A DNA stretch of 64,000 bases from positions 10,080,152-10,144,151 of the forward strand of contig CM012954.1 in NCBI GenBank assembly GCA_000181795.3, read 5' to 3'. Each line of letters begins with the position of its first letter. Position 1 is the stretch's first letter. This DNA is from Trichinella spiralis (Eukaryota > Nematoda > Enoplea > Trichinellida > Trichinellidae). Position numbers and translations under genes: made by a program. Below, piece by piece: positions 52,964-64,000 of the stretch. A model generated the notes under the pieces. That model was not told the DNA's origin, searched no databases, and saw only the letters and a list, made by a program, of their open reading frames with translations.

Positions 52964-55900
52964 CTGTGAAAAAGAAATATATTTATTATAATAATTTTTG
53001 TCTCACTCTATTTATTTATTATTTTCAATAAATAAAATAAAAAAATAACAACAATCATTGCACAATTGTGCATTTTTTAATGTTTCATCAATCTCTCTGA
53101 GTACCGACATCTCTTTTTTACTAAAAAATTTCCAATTTCTGCTCAACATTGCTCGATCATTGTTGTTTTTATTTTTCCTCATCTGCTTTAAAATGGGAAA
53201 TGAAAAGAATAAACGCACAGACACAAAATTGCCACAGCAAAAAAAAGATTCTAAGCTAACAGAGAAGCAGCTAACAAATTGTGAAAATCAATAATAATAA
53301 TAAACTTTCAATTTTTCTCAAATCTCGAATATCAACTGATTTTTATTAAACTGAAAACTGTTGATCATTGAAAAAAGCTAAAAGCCAGCCGAGCAGCAAC
53401 AGCAGAGCAATCAGCCGTGCAAAATTGTTCCAGCCAAAATGGCCAATATAATATGCATGCACACACACACAGCCGCTTTGCTGTTTGCTTGGTGAAAATT
53501 GATGAATTACTTCGTGTGAAACTTCATGACAGAAAAAGCACAACAAATTTGAAAAAAAATTCAAACAATTTTTCTCTCGATAAGTTTAAAATATTAAAAA
53601 TCATATTCCATAATTGTCAACAGTGAATTCGTTCCATTATATTCATCTAACGATCAATTAGATTTCAATTAGCCACTCATAGAATAAACAACTAACAGTT
53701 CTATAAAATGACGTAAGCTTATCATATGAAGACAAACTGAAACATTCATCCAATAAACGGTCTCATTTCAAACGAAACAAATGGCACAATTGATTTTCTT
53801 TTTTAATAAACTTTATCAATATTGCACATTACAACAGAGTTCAAATAAATTTAATTAATACAAGAAAAATCTTTTTATTGGTAACAAATTAAGCTGCTTG
53901 CGTTAAACTGAATTTGTCAACCTCTGATCGATCATTTTTCCATCCTTCTTCTTATCTATATACATGTATACTCACTCTATTGACCACAATTACAATATTC
54001 TTCATAAAAATCATAAAAATATTCACATTTCGATCAGAAAATTCTATTAAACAACAAAAAGAAAATGATCAACTAAACTTCTTAATACGATTATCAACAA
54101 ATTATGATAAAATTAAGTAAGAATCTTATAAAAAGTATAAAATGAATCATTATTTTTAGATCATATCTTAAATTGTTCGAATTTCGAAGAAAAAAGATTT
54201 CTCACAGCTCCCGGAGGAAATTAGAGTAAAAATAATATTAACAGACATATTCCAAATGAAAACTGTCAACTGTAGCTTATACAATATTTGCAATTTGAAC
54301 CATAAAACTGGACAAAACTAGTTGCACTATATTAATTGAACAAACGCAACAAAATGCATTTAAAAAACGCGACCTACTTTAAACTATTATAACTTGAAAG
54401 CGATATATATAACACGATACAAAACTACTTGAACTTTAAACATGCAACAAATGTGTACAAACTAATCGTACACAGATTATGATTATTTCATTGAATAAAC
54501 GTTCGTTAATGTAATAAAATAAGCAACAACTGCCATCGAAATTAACTATTTGTTTATATAAAAACTATATAGGGGATAAGAGCTGAAACCTTCAAATTTC
54601 AGAGTATACGAAAAATGAAAAAATTCTTCCTAAAATTTTGAAAAACCAAGTCAATATAAGAAAGCACGCCTATTATTGATCAATTATGAATCATCAATCT
54701 TAGAAAGAATTATAGCCACAATTAAAAATAACCAATAACCACTGGAAATCTATAAGCCATCATCATTGCCACTTCTATTCTAGCTCAAAGTAAAAAATAA
54801 ATATTACAATGCGATTATTACTCAGTACTTGCTATAAATTTAAATCTCTGAATCCAATAAAACAACAGATTATCAAAAATTATCACTACAAGGGTGTAAA
54901 AGGAAAACATCTGTGAAATATGTAACATTACAAATTTATATAATTTAAAATACTGAATAATAAATTTAAAATAAAAAAAAAGTTTTGAAATACAAATATT
55001 GAAACTAAAATGAAAATAATACATGAAAATGACTTACAATTGCACAGTTGAGGCAGCTGATGGCGGTAATTAAACAGTTAAAGGCCATCCACAGAGCACC
55101 AATAGATTAAGTTGATAAATTAAACTGTTTAAACAGTCAAATAGTCAGGGAAGCTATCACTTATAAAAAAACGCAGAAATCAAAAACGGACATGGCCACA
55201 AACACTGAACATATGTTGCGTCCAGAAATACCTCACAGAGTTCAAACGCACCTACAGTACAGTCATTTGCAATTGATTTGCAAGTTATATGAAATTTAAT
55301 GAAAATCCTAATTCTTAAAAAATAAATAATAATGATGAATTACTAAAAAGAAATTTTTAAATTCAAATGATAAAAATAAATATAAATTTCGCAAAATAAA
55401 TGTTAAAATTCATATTATTGCTTTGTGCACAAATATCATCCAAAATACAAAATTTAATAGACATTTGATTATTTACACGAAACTGTCTGTTAGGAAAGTA
55501 CTCGATTTAATAATATTTTTAAATTTAGTCACTTTATTTTGATAAAAGAACACAAAGTGAGGTGTCGTTCACTTTGACAAATAGAGAAATTTATCTTTTA
55601 AATATTTTATAAAATTTTCTTAAAATAAAATAAATAATTTATCTGAATCATAAAAGTATTTATAGATCTTTTCCATAACTTTGGTTGAAAATATCATTCG
55701 TGTAATTCCAGTGCAGTGCTTTCACAGCTGTAGATGACAATGAGTGAAACAAAAACAAATAAGTCAAACTGTCATATATTTATAATTTATTACTAATAAA
55801 ATTAAAATTATCCATTTAAAGGATAAACATAGGAATGGGAAACTTTTTCAATACTACTTGGCAGAAAGAGGAATTAAATGAAATTACGTAGATGCAAATA

Positions 55901-56322
55901 TGCGCTGAAATTGTGGTAAAATTTTGAAATTTAAACTCATACAGCTTATTGGAATGGAATTTTATAATTAAAGAGTTAAGAATTTCATATGAAAAATCAA
56001 ACTGTCAAACGTAAATATAGGGTAGCGCATTTGAAGTTTTAATACTTGAGTGCCGTTTACTATATAGCTGAAACTTATATCATGAGCAGGTCATTCTGAC
56101 GTGATTTGTCAGTGCTAGCTGGTTGGCGATGCGAGGTCATTTCTGAAAATTGTCCATTTTAATATTGCAGATATAATTTCGTGTCACATAATTTGTAACG
56201 TAACCAACCATCTTTATTTGCTGAAGTCACCACATGCGTTTGGAAAAAGTTTGCGCCATTGTGCAGTGCAACTGAAATTTTCGCTTCAAGTTTATATATA
56301 AAATCTGATCTCATCTTCAATA
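52964..56322. other. divergent intergenic region, SMS and vinculin
   Basis: 3.4 kb between head-to-head genes; contains both promoters. AT-rich with a GC-richer patch near 53385-53530 (CAGC-rich and a short CA run). No exon supported. Confidence 0.5.
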
Positions 56323-59281
56323 ATGCCCGTCTTCCATACGAAAACAATTGAAAGCATCCTCGAGCCTGTTGCTCAGCAGGTAAAATTGTTTTAATATGAA
56401 TTTTTTTAATTTCGAATTCAATCTTGCTTTTCTGTTTATTGAAAGAAAGAAAAAGGGTAATATATTTTTCTGTCATAAGCAGTAGTTTTGTGTAGATGAT
56501 CTTTATTGAAATTCAATATGATGGTTTTACCATTTGAATTATTAATCATAATTGACATGTTCGATATGGTGAAAGAAATTTGTAAACGATAATTGGATGT
56601 GGTTGAAGTTTCATGATGACGTTGATTTGTCATTTGAGTCATTAGTTGATGATGAGAGTTTTAATTTTTTAATAATTTTTTGAAAATTCATTACAACTGA
56701 AAGAAACGCTTAGTTTTAGTAGTAGTAGTAGTAGTAGCAATATTGTTTTGCTTAGGGATGATGTTGTGAAAATGTATTAGCTTTATTTTTATTATGATCT
56801 GGCAACATTTCTACGTTGTCCAGCATTTCCCAGCTAGCCTTTTGCTTTCTCAGCATTGACGCTTTAATTTTCGCACATATGCTTAAAAGTTTTGCTTTTC
56901 TGAATTTGTGTGTATGTGTGTAGTTGGTTTTGCTAGTCGGCTTCGTAAGCAACGGGTCGACCACGGCCGGCCGGGCGTTCCGTCATGTGTTCTTTGGAAT
57001 TCAAACTTGCAGGAAACTGGCCGACGCTCGTAAACTATAACGTAGTAAATGAAAATGCAGCCGCTTGATCTCTTTCACATTAGCTTTTCTGGCCTTCCTT
57101 CATTTGCGTCATCATCATCACTAGTGGTGGTGCCTCGGTTGTTTGTTGTTAGCTCTGAACGCTTTTATTACTAGCTGGCGTTTATTATTTGTATACGAAA
57201 CTGATGTTATTATGTTAATGATAACTTTTGCTTTTACTATGATGACATCACATTCTTTCTTCTTTTATGCATAGGATATGTTATGTATACATATGCATAC
57301 TGATTGATTGATTGATTGATTAATTAATTTATTTATTCATTTTTCACTTAAATAAGAAGAAGAATGAATAACTATAAATAATGCAATGTTTTTGGTTTAA
57401 ACTATTCTTTTTGTCCTTGGATCACAGCCAGTTTAAAAGTTGGAGATGTGCAACCAGTTTCTCACGAATAATAATAATAATAATAATTGCATTTTGTTTT
57501 CACTTTTCTCTTCTTAAGCATTACGCAACAAACTGGCTGGCTACACATCAAACTTTTCATTGCTTTCAATTTTGAATTTAAGCTATTCAGATGTGCATTA
57601 AAGAAGGGAAATAAATAAATTACTCAATTCCCTTTTCTTTCTTATAAAAAGCTTTCAACTTTTTGTGATGATGTAATTCATTTTCAAATGATCCAATAAA
57701 AAATTGCTTGCAACATTCAACTGAATGCGCATTTGTAATTATAATTAGTAAAGTGGATGATTCTTTTGTTTACTCGAATTTACTTTATTGAATGAAAATA
57801 ATTATAACACATCGACCGTTTCAACTAAACGATCGTGTGCTTTTAACTTTATAATTCGCTTCTGCACTTTAGTTTGTAATGGATAACTTGTTTATAATTA
57901 TTTGTATATTATGTATTTTTGAAAATTTCTTTAAAAAAATTAATTTTCAATAAATTTTGTTCCTAACTTTGATATATTTCATTTTTTAATTAAAAGAAGA
58001 CATATTTAAAAAGAAATTTATTTGATGGACAAAATATGAAATTGAATTGTTAGTCTTTTTTTAATAAGGTTATATTGATGACCTCTTCAGTCAAGGAATA
58101 GGGTAATTCCGTTGCAGCAGTTTCACCATTGAGCAGAATGTATTTATTCAATTTTTATTTAATTGGTAGTAAATTGAGATGATCTTTCGAAGAAATTGAA
58201 TCCTACTATTGTAATGCTTTTTCAATATTTTTGCATTTTGCTGAATGTTTGTTTGCAGAATTTGAGAATTTTTAATTGATTTGATTTGAAAATTTTCTGA
58301 AAGAAAAATGCCTACTTTCTGATATAATAAATTTAAATATATAATTGTTTTTGGTTCATTATTGTACTTTCTTTTTATCATTTCTGTTTTATCAATAAAT
58401 GAAATTTTAATACATCTAGAGAGCTATATTACAATCGATAATGGAATCGAAAAATTGTGTGCATTTGTAATAATTGTTCAGATTAGTTTTCACCGTGAAA
58501 AGAATAAACAGTAGTCAAATGAAAATTGAAATTGAGTTTATTTAATTGAATTTTGGTTTTACTTTTTTTTTCTTGATTTGTCATTTTTAATTTTTCCAGT
58601 GATTCCAACATATTATAGATCATTTTTGGATGATATGCATATTTATCTTTTAAAATGAAATCAAATTTATTTGAAATTTAAATTAAACTAGTTTGTAACT
58701 TCAGTGATTTAGTGTTTTTGACATTTTTTGCCAATATTTGATAGCTTTTAATCGGAATAAGATTTTTTTTCTTCTTTTCAAGTTGCAATTCGTAGACACA
58801 CACGATCATTAGAGCATTACGTTTTCTGTACATCCGGAAAGATCTATGCAACATAGATTGAATATTTTGTTCTCAATTCAAATTATTCAAATTTTGTGTC
58901 CACCCAGTGCTTAGTTTTTGAAATTTTAAAAGCGAAATATTTAGTTTTGTTTTAAATTTATCTTGCGTAAAATTATTTTTTTTTCGAGAAAAAATTTGCA
59001 TATATATTTAACAGATCTCATTCAGGAGAGGAATGTTTTTTTATTAGTTAAAGGAAGAATAATATCATACTTGTAATTAGTGGAAGTTGTTGTGAAATAG
59101 ATCCGAGCAATATGAAATTAACTAGTTTGTAGAATTGTAGCGTTTGCAAACTTGATTATTTTTAATCTGTATACTATATTATTATTCAGATAAATTATAT
59201 CCACATTTATCTGTTTTTATGTGAAAATTTTTTTCTTTTACGAATGAAAATCTAGTATATAATAATGTAATTATTAATTAC

Positions 59282-59326
<45 letters not shown>

Positions 59327-62300
59327 AATTTAAAATTTCCCCATTATTATTATTATTTCTTTTCTTTTTTTACTTCTTGCTGTTGAGATGTAATGATTCT
59401 GGTTTGTTGAAAGAGTAAAACGCAGTGCACACTGTCATTAGTGGCAACAGGTTTTCTTCTTTTGCACTTTTTCTTGTCTACAGTTGACAGTGAATTAAAC
59501 GATTGACCCACGTGGGACTGGTTGTGGGCCACTCTTGGACAAAGGATGTCTCAATTTGGTGGCCAGTAAGCGTGTTCTTTGTCAAAGTGGTGGTTTTGTT
59601 CGCTTTGGTTGAAGATTCCAAAATTGCACATCTCAGCTAATACTGATTGATAGATGTGGACATGTATAATATGCAAAAATCAGCATTACAACAGCAGTCT
59701 TCCAACAACAGGAATGGCATTCGATCAACACTGATCAATCGCAAGCAGTATCCACTTAGACAGCGTAAATACGAACTGGTTATATTGGTTATTAATCTTT
59801 CCGACAGGGTGTGTAATGTTATCTATATTTGGATGTTTGCGAATTATTTTCAAAATAATTTTATTTAAATTTATTCTTGCAGTTTATAAATTAAAATTTT
59901 GACAAAGCAATGTAGTGTAGTGCAGTGTATACTGGAAAGCTGTGTATGTGTGTGGTATGTTCGGTTATTTACTTGGCTGTTGTTCTTCTTCATTGTCGAT
60001 GTGTCACAGTTGATGTTTGCTATGAAGATTATGAAATAGCTGTCAGTATGTTTTTATTTGCTCTCCACCCGGTTATCTTGATCTTTTTGTGATGTTTTTT
60101 TGCTTTATTTGCATTTGAAAAAGCTCCTGAAAGCTTTTTACTTCCTCATCATGGCTAATCAAACAAACATGCTGTAGTGGTAGTAGCAGTAAGTAAGGAG
60201 AGAGGAGGGAAGTGTGCAGATGAAGCTTGTTTTGCTACTTAAAATTCCATCGGATGAAAGTTATTTGCATAAATTATCCATGCATGTAAAATAAAAATGA
60301 GGCACTGAAAGAAAATATTTTCTCCAATTGCATTATTTGCATTAATTTAGAATTGAAAATGTTAAATGTTCAAAAATTAACCATCAACACTTGAACTTGT
60401 TAATTGGTTGTTATTCTTTCAAAATTTGCATCTTCTTTTATTTATTGTATGTATTTCGATGAATTAATTGTCGAATTTTAATTTAAGCCATTTATTTCAT
60501 GGGCATGTAAGCGACAAATTGATTTATTGAAAATTTATGATTTTTTTATTTTTCAGTCACATCTGTTACACAAGTATACTAATTTATTGATGAATACAAA
60601 TTTGGAAAAGAAATTATTAATTGTTTTTTTTTTCAAATATATTGTGCTCATGTATTTTATTCACTTAAAATTAGATTAGAAAGAAAATGAAATTGGTCAA
60701 TAATGCTTTTAATATGCGTTGAAAATATGATTTAATTTTCAATTGTTTGTTAATTGAAATGGAATGTTGATGCAGTTGCGATGCATTCATTTCACTGACG
60801 TATGGGTGTGTAGAAATTGATGCTGATAATTTTGTACTTTTTGTATTGAGTGTGTCAAAATGATGGGAGGTTTGAAAAGAGAGAGAGAGAGAAATATGAA
60901 AATTTTCTTCTTGTTTTCTCCAGTCCAGTTATAATTGTGCAAAGTTGTATTTGTATTGTTGTTGTGCATTGCTAACAAACAAAAATGGCCTCCAACCAAC
61001 CGTTGTTGCATTCGCTTTGCCCACTGTGTGTGCGTGCATATGTTGGATATTTATGAGATTTTCAACTTTTCTTCTTATTTATTCGTTTCATTTTTCTAAT
61101 TCAATTATTTCTATGTGTTAATTTTAATATTCTCTGTCTACTTTTGTCAACTGCAGGAAGCATTATTTACCCCAACATACATGCATACATGAAACGGAAA
61201 AACATCATTCGGCGTACTTGTTACCATTATTCGCATCATGTTAGGAAATATTTTTTTTACTTTCTATTTCTGTCTCTTCATTATAATTTTATTTTGAATT
61301 TACTTGTGTTTTGTTCACTTGTTTCCAGGTCTCCAGATTGGTGATCTTGCACGAAGAAGCGGAGGATGGGAACGCGATGCCAGATTTGACCAGGCCGGTC
61401 GACGCAGTCTCCAGAGCTGTGGAAAATTTGGTTCAAGTAAGGCGTGTGGACAGTGGTTTTTTTATTTATCCTCTTTCCTGCTCATAATGGAGGAGAAATT
61501 ATAATTTTGTTTCAAGGTCGGATACGATACGATCCATTTGTCCGACGACGACATCCTCAAGCAGGACATGCCACCAGCATTGCAACGCGTCGAAACAAGC
61601 TCAAGATTGTTGGAAGAAGCTTGCTATGTATTGCGTGACGATCCCTATTCTAGCCAGGGTCGGAAGAAGCTGATCGAAGGCTCGCGTGGTTTGTCAAATT
61701 AAAAAAAAAAGTTTTAATATTACACGTCTTCTCATTGCTGTTTCTTTTCTCGTCAGGCATATTGCAAGGCACGTCTGCTTTGTTGCTTTGTTTCGACGAG
61801 TCTGAGGTCAGAAAAATTGTGCGTGGATGTAAAAAAGTTCTGGATTATTTGGCAGTGGCGGAAGTGATCGAAAATATGGAAGATCTTGTACAATTTGTCC
61901 GAGTGAGTTTTTCACAAAGTTTAAACTTTTGAAGTTTAAAATTTATTTGTTCCTGAATCCACTTTATTTAAATAAGGAATTGTTTTTTTTAATGAGTGAG
62001 TGATTTGTTTGTATTGAGAAGATTTTTTTGTCAGATTTCAAAAATTCCCTTTATAAAATATAATTATTGGTTAAATTGAATTGCGATGTAATAATGATAA
62101 ATATAAATGGATTATTTTCTTTAAGTTATTGAAATGAAAGTTAATGTTATGAGCTGAGTTGATTTCTACTGCAGGATATAAGCCCTTGGCTTACGAAGAT
62201 GTCCAGAGATACAGAGGCTAGGGAAAAAGAGTTGACGCATCACGTGCATCGTGAAATTTTAATTCGGTGTATTGATTCGGTCAAAACGTTGGCACCAATA

Positions 62301-63566
62301 TTGATTTGCGCTATGAAAATATTCATTCAAATTAGCGCTCAAGGTGGTAAGTCGAGAATTATTATTATTTTATTGAAGTTGAATGCTGCAAGTTGCTGCA
62401 AATATTTTTTATTTTATTTTATTTTATTTATACTCTCCCTGGATTTCAGGTAGTAAAGGCGTGCCGGAAGCGGCTGAGAACCGCAATTATTTATCTAGTC
62501 GAATGATTGAAGAGGTGAATGAGGTGATTCGAGTTTTGCAATTGACTACATACGACGAAGATGAATGGAACGAGGACGATTTAATCGTCATGAAAAAAGC
62601 TCTGGTAGATTTTATTCGCTAGATTGATTTTAAATTTATGAATTACGTTTTTGAATATTTTCTCTTTTGAAGAGTGCCATCGAAAGTTTGCTTCAAGCTG
62701 CGCTCGATTGGTTAGCCGATCCTAGAGCTTTGCGCGGTGGAGTAGGTAGGATAATTATAAATATGTATATACTTTCGATAGTGTTGATTTTGAATTATGT
62801 GATAATTATGAATGATTTAATAATAATTTAAAAAAAAACATTTTTTCACAGGCGAAAAATCTTTGCGAAGAATTTTGGTCTACGCTGAACGCATTGCTGA
62901 CCGTGCCTTGCCAGAAGATGCTTCTTTGATACGTCGGGCTTGTTCAGACATTGCTTCGATGACTGATTCGTTGTGCGAATTACGTCACAACAAGCAGGTT
63001 AGCTTCAATTTTCTTTTTGTGACTTTCGTTTATTTATTTATTTATGCTTTATTATTGATGAATGAAAAAAATTTTTTTTTTCTCATTTAAAAATCATTTT
63101 CAGGGCGATTCCCCTCAGTGTCAAGGATTGGCAAGAGGTATTGCACAAAAGTTGCGAGAATTGGTCGGAGGCAAGGATATTGCCGGTCTGTTGCCGCACG
63201 CTTTGCAAGGCTTGGAACAGGCCGGCATTGCACAGCCAGCTCACACTGTGCTCGGACGTATGGATCAAGTGTTGAAATGGCTCGACGCTCCATACATGGA
63301 CGACAGGGGAGTTGGTGAGTGTGAAATTAATTTGAAATTTTAGCGTTTCAATTTTTATCACAAAATAAAAATAAATATATGTATGTATGAAGTGGAGAGT
63401 TATGCAAAATTTCAATTCAGGTTTGAATGCATTGAAAGCATTGTTGGCCGAGGGAAGAAAAGTTGCTGATTTGTGTTCGCCACGTGAAAAGTATGCCATG
63501 AATGAATTGTGTGACGAAATTGAACGCCTTTCCCACCAGTTGGCCGAACTGCAACGAAAAGGAATG
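56323..63566 (+). CDS. deb-1: vinculin, N-terminal part (continues beyond window)
   Basis: Ten exons in window: 56323-56379, 61329-61436, 61517-61688, 61757-61902, 62175-62346, 62450-62604, 62673-62745, 62852-62997, 63104-63314, 63421-63566, coding 362 residues in phase; an intron then runs to the edge. Exon 1 codes [19 protein letters not shown], almost identical to vinculins from worm to human, and exon 2 continues [20 protein letters not shown] without a gap. Further matches are [52 protein letters not shown] and YMDDRGVG. Vinculin is a helical-bundle linker that binds talin through this D1 head and actin through its tail, anchoring muscle dense bodies and adhesions. The tail, the Pro-rich linker and the stop lie outside the window. 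Confidence 0.97.
56380..61328 (+). other. vinculin intron 1, 4.95 kb
   Basis: By far the longest intron in the window. It carries two GC-richer islands: 56935-57060, with the palindrome CGGCCGGCCG at 56964-56973, and 59380-59640, with CCCACGTGGG at 59507-59516. An exon-like open stretch follows at 59659-59787. First introns of muscle adhesion genes often hold enhancers; that reading is inference. Confidence 0.85.
59284..59325. repeat. (TTA)n microsatellite, 14 units
   Basis: Perfect TTA repeat in vinculin intron 1. Confidence 0.95.
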
Positions 63567-64000
63567 GTATGTATCCGAGATGCTATTTTGAATTTTTGCG
63601 TGTTGCTTTATTTCTTTGTTTGTTTGTTTGTTTCTTCCCCATTTGTTTTTTGTTTCTTTTGGTTTTGCTTTGTTGTCTGCTTTTCCAAGAAGAGGTAAAG
63701 TGGATTCATTATTTTGGCTGATCCTGGTTTTGAACGCTTGATTCTGTTCTTGTTGGTCGTGTTGTGAAGACGAAAGAAACAGCAAAAAGCTGAGAGCATA
63801 GCAAAGCAGACAAACAAGCAGATGAGCAGGGACAGACAGGGGTAGACGAGTGGGCCGCTGAAGGCGCGTATACTACCACTCACTCACTGTAATAATATTA
63901 GTAATTTAAAATTGGGAAAAAAAGCAGCAACAAGTGGTTCTTTCTTTTTTCTCAGAGTGGTAGTTTAAAATTTGTTTGTTATTGTTGCTGGCAGGGTTTT

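Noticed and set aside
61157-61249. Extra vinculin exon after the acceptor CTGCAG at 61156
   Set aside because: Exons 1 and 2 join without a gap to the conserved protein, so no coding exon is needed between them.

Overview
The window is nuclear DNA of an animal, most likely a nematode. It is AT-rich. Protein genes are split by short GT-AG introns (often 50-130 nt), exons average about 150 nt, there are no operon-like packed bacterial genes, and microsatellites are common. The vinculin N-terminus reads like nematode DEB-1, and the gene set (lin-54, mrpl-1, prp-5/DDX46, PRA1, anoctamin, mau-2, mon1/sand-1, mak-2, lig-4, sms, deb-1) is ordinary for the phylum. The low GC and gene style fit a clade I worm such as Trichinella, but that is an inference.

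Layout. 0-3 kb: mostly empty, with one possible tiny minus-strand gene. 3.1-5.1 kb: secreted chymotrypsin-fold protease (+). 6.0-9.2 kb: LIN54 (-). 10.5-12.1 kb: mitochondrial ribosomal protein L1 (+), tail to tail with DDX46/Prp5 (-, 12.3-15.5 kb). 16.9-17.7 kb: ARL6IP5-type PRA1 protein (+). 17.7-27.6 kb: a long gene-free, AT-rich stretch with microsatellites and a pair of perfect hairpins. 27.6-32.8 kb: anoctamin (+), a GC-rich gene with a single coding intron. 34.4-36.4 kb: MAU2/SCC4 (+), also one intron. 39.4-41.6 kb: MON1 (+). 43.2-45.6 kb: MAPKAP kinase (+). 46.0-50.3 kb: DNA ligase IV (+, 17 exons). 51.0-52.7 kb: sphingomyelin synthase (-). 56.3 kb to the right edge: vinculin (+), whose first exon lies 4.9 kb before the second and whose 3' part is outside the window.

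Eleven genes could be built exon by exon with consistent splice phases from start to stop, or to the window edge for vinculin. No frameshifts or in-frame stops were met in any of them. The genes are housekeeping or signalling functions and form no pathway together: transcriptional repression (LIN54), splicing (DDX46), mitochondrial translation (MRPL1), membrane traffic and lipid (PRA1, MON1, SMS), ion or lipid flux (anoctamin), cohesin loading (MAU2), stress signalling (MAPKAPK), double-strand-break repair (LIG4) and adhesion (vinculin).

I found no transposon, retroviral fossil, tRNA, rRNA or CRISPR array, and no convincing new biological system. The oddest signals are two introns of the ligase IV gene that, judged by protein conservation, end without the AG acceptor; the GC-rich, nearly intronless anoctamin next to an equally intron-poor MAU2; the tandem heptapeptide at the LIN54 N-terminus; and a protease with an unusual primary-specificity pocket flanked by a short direct repeat.
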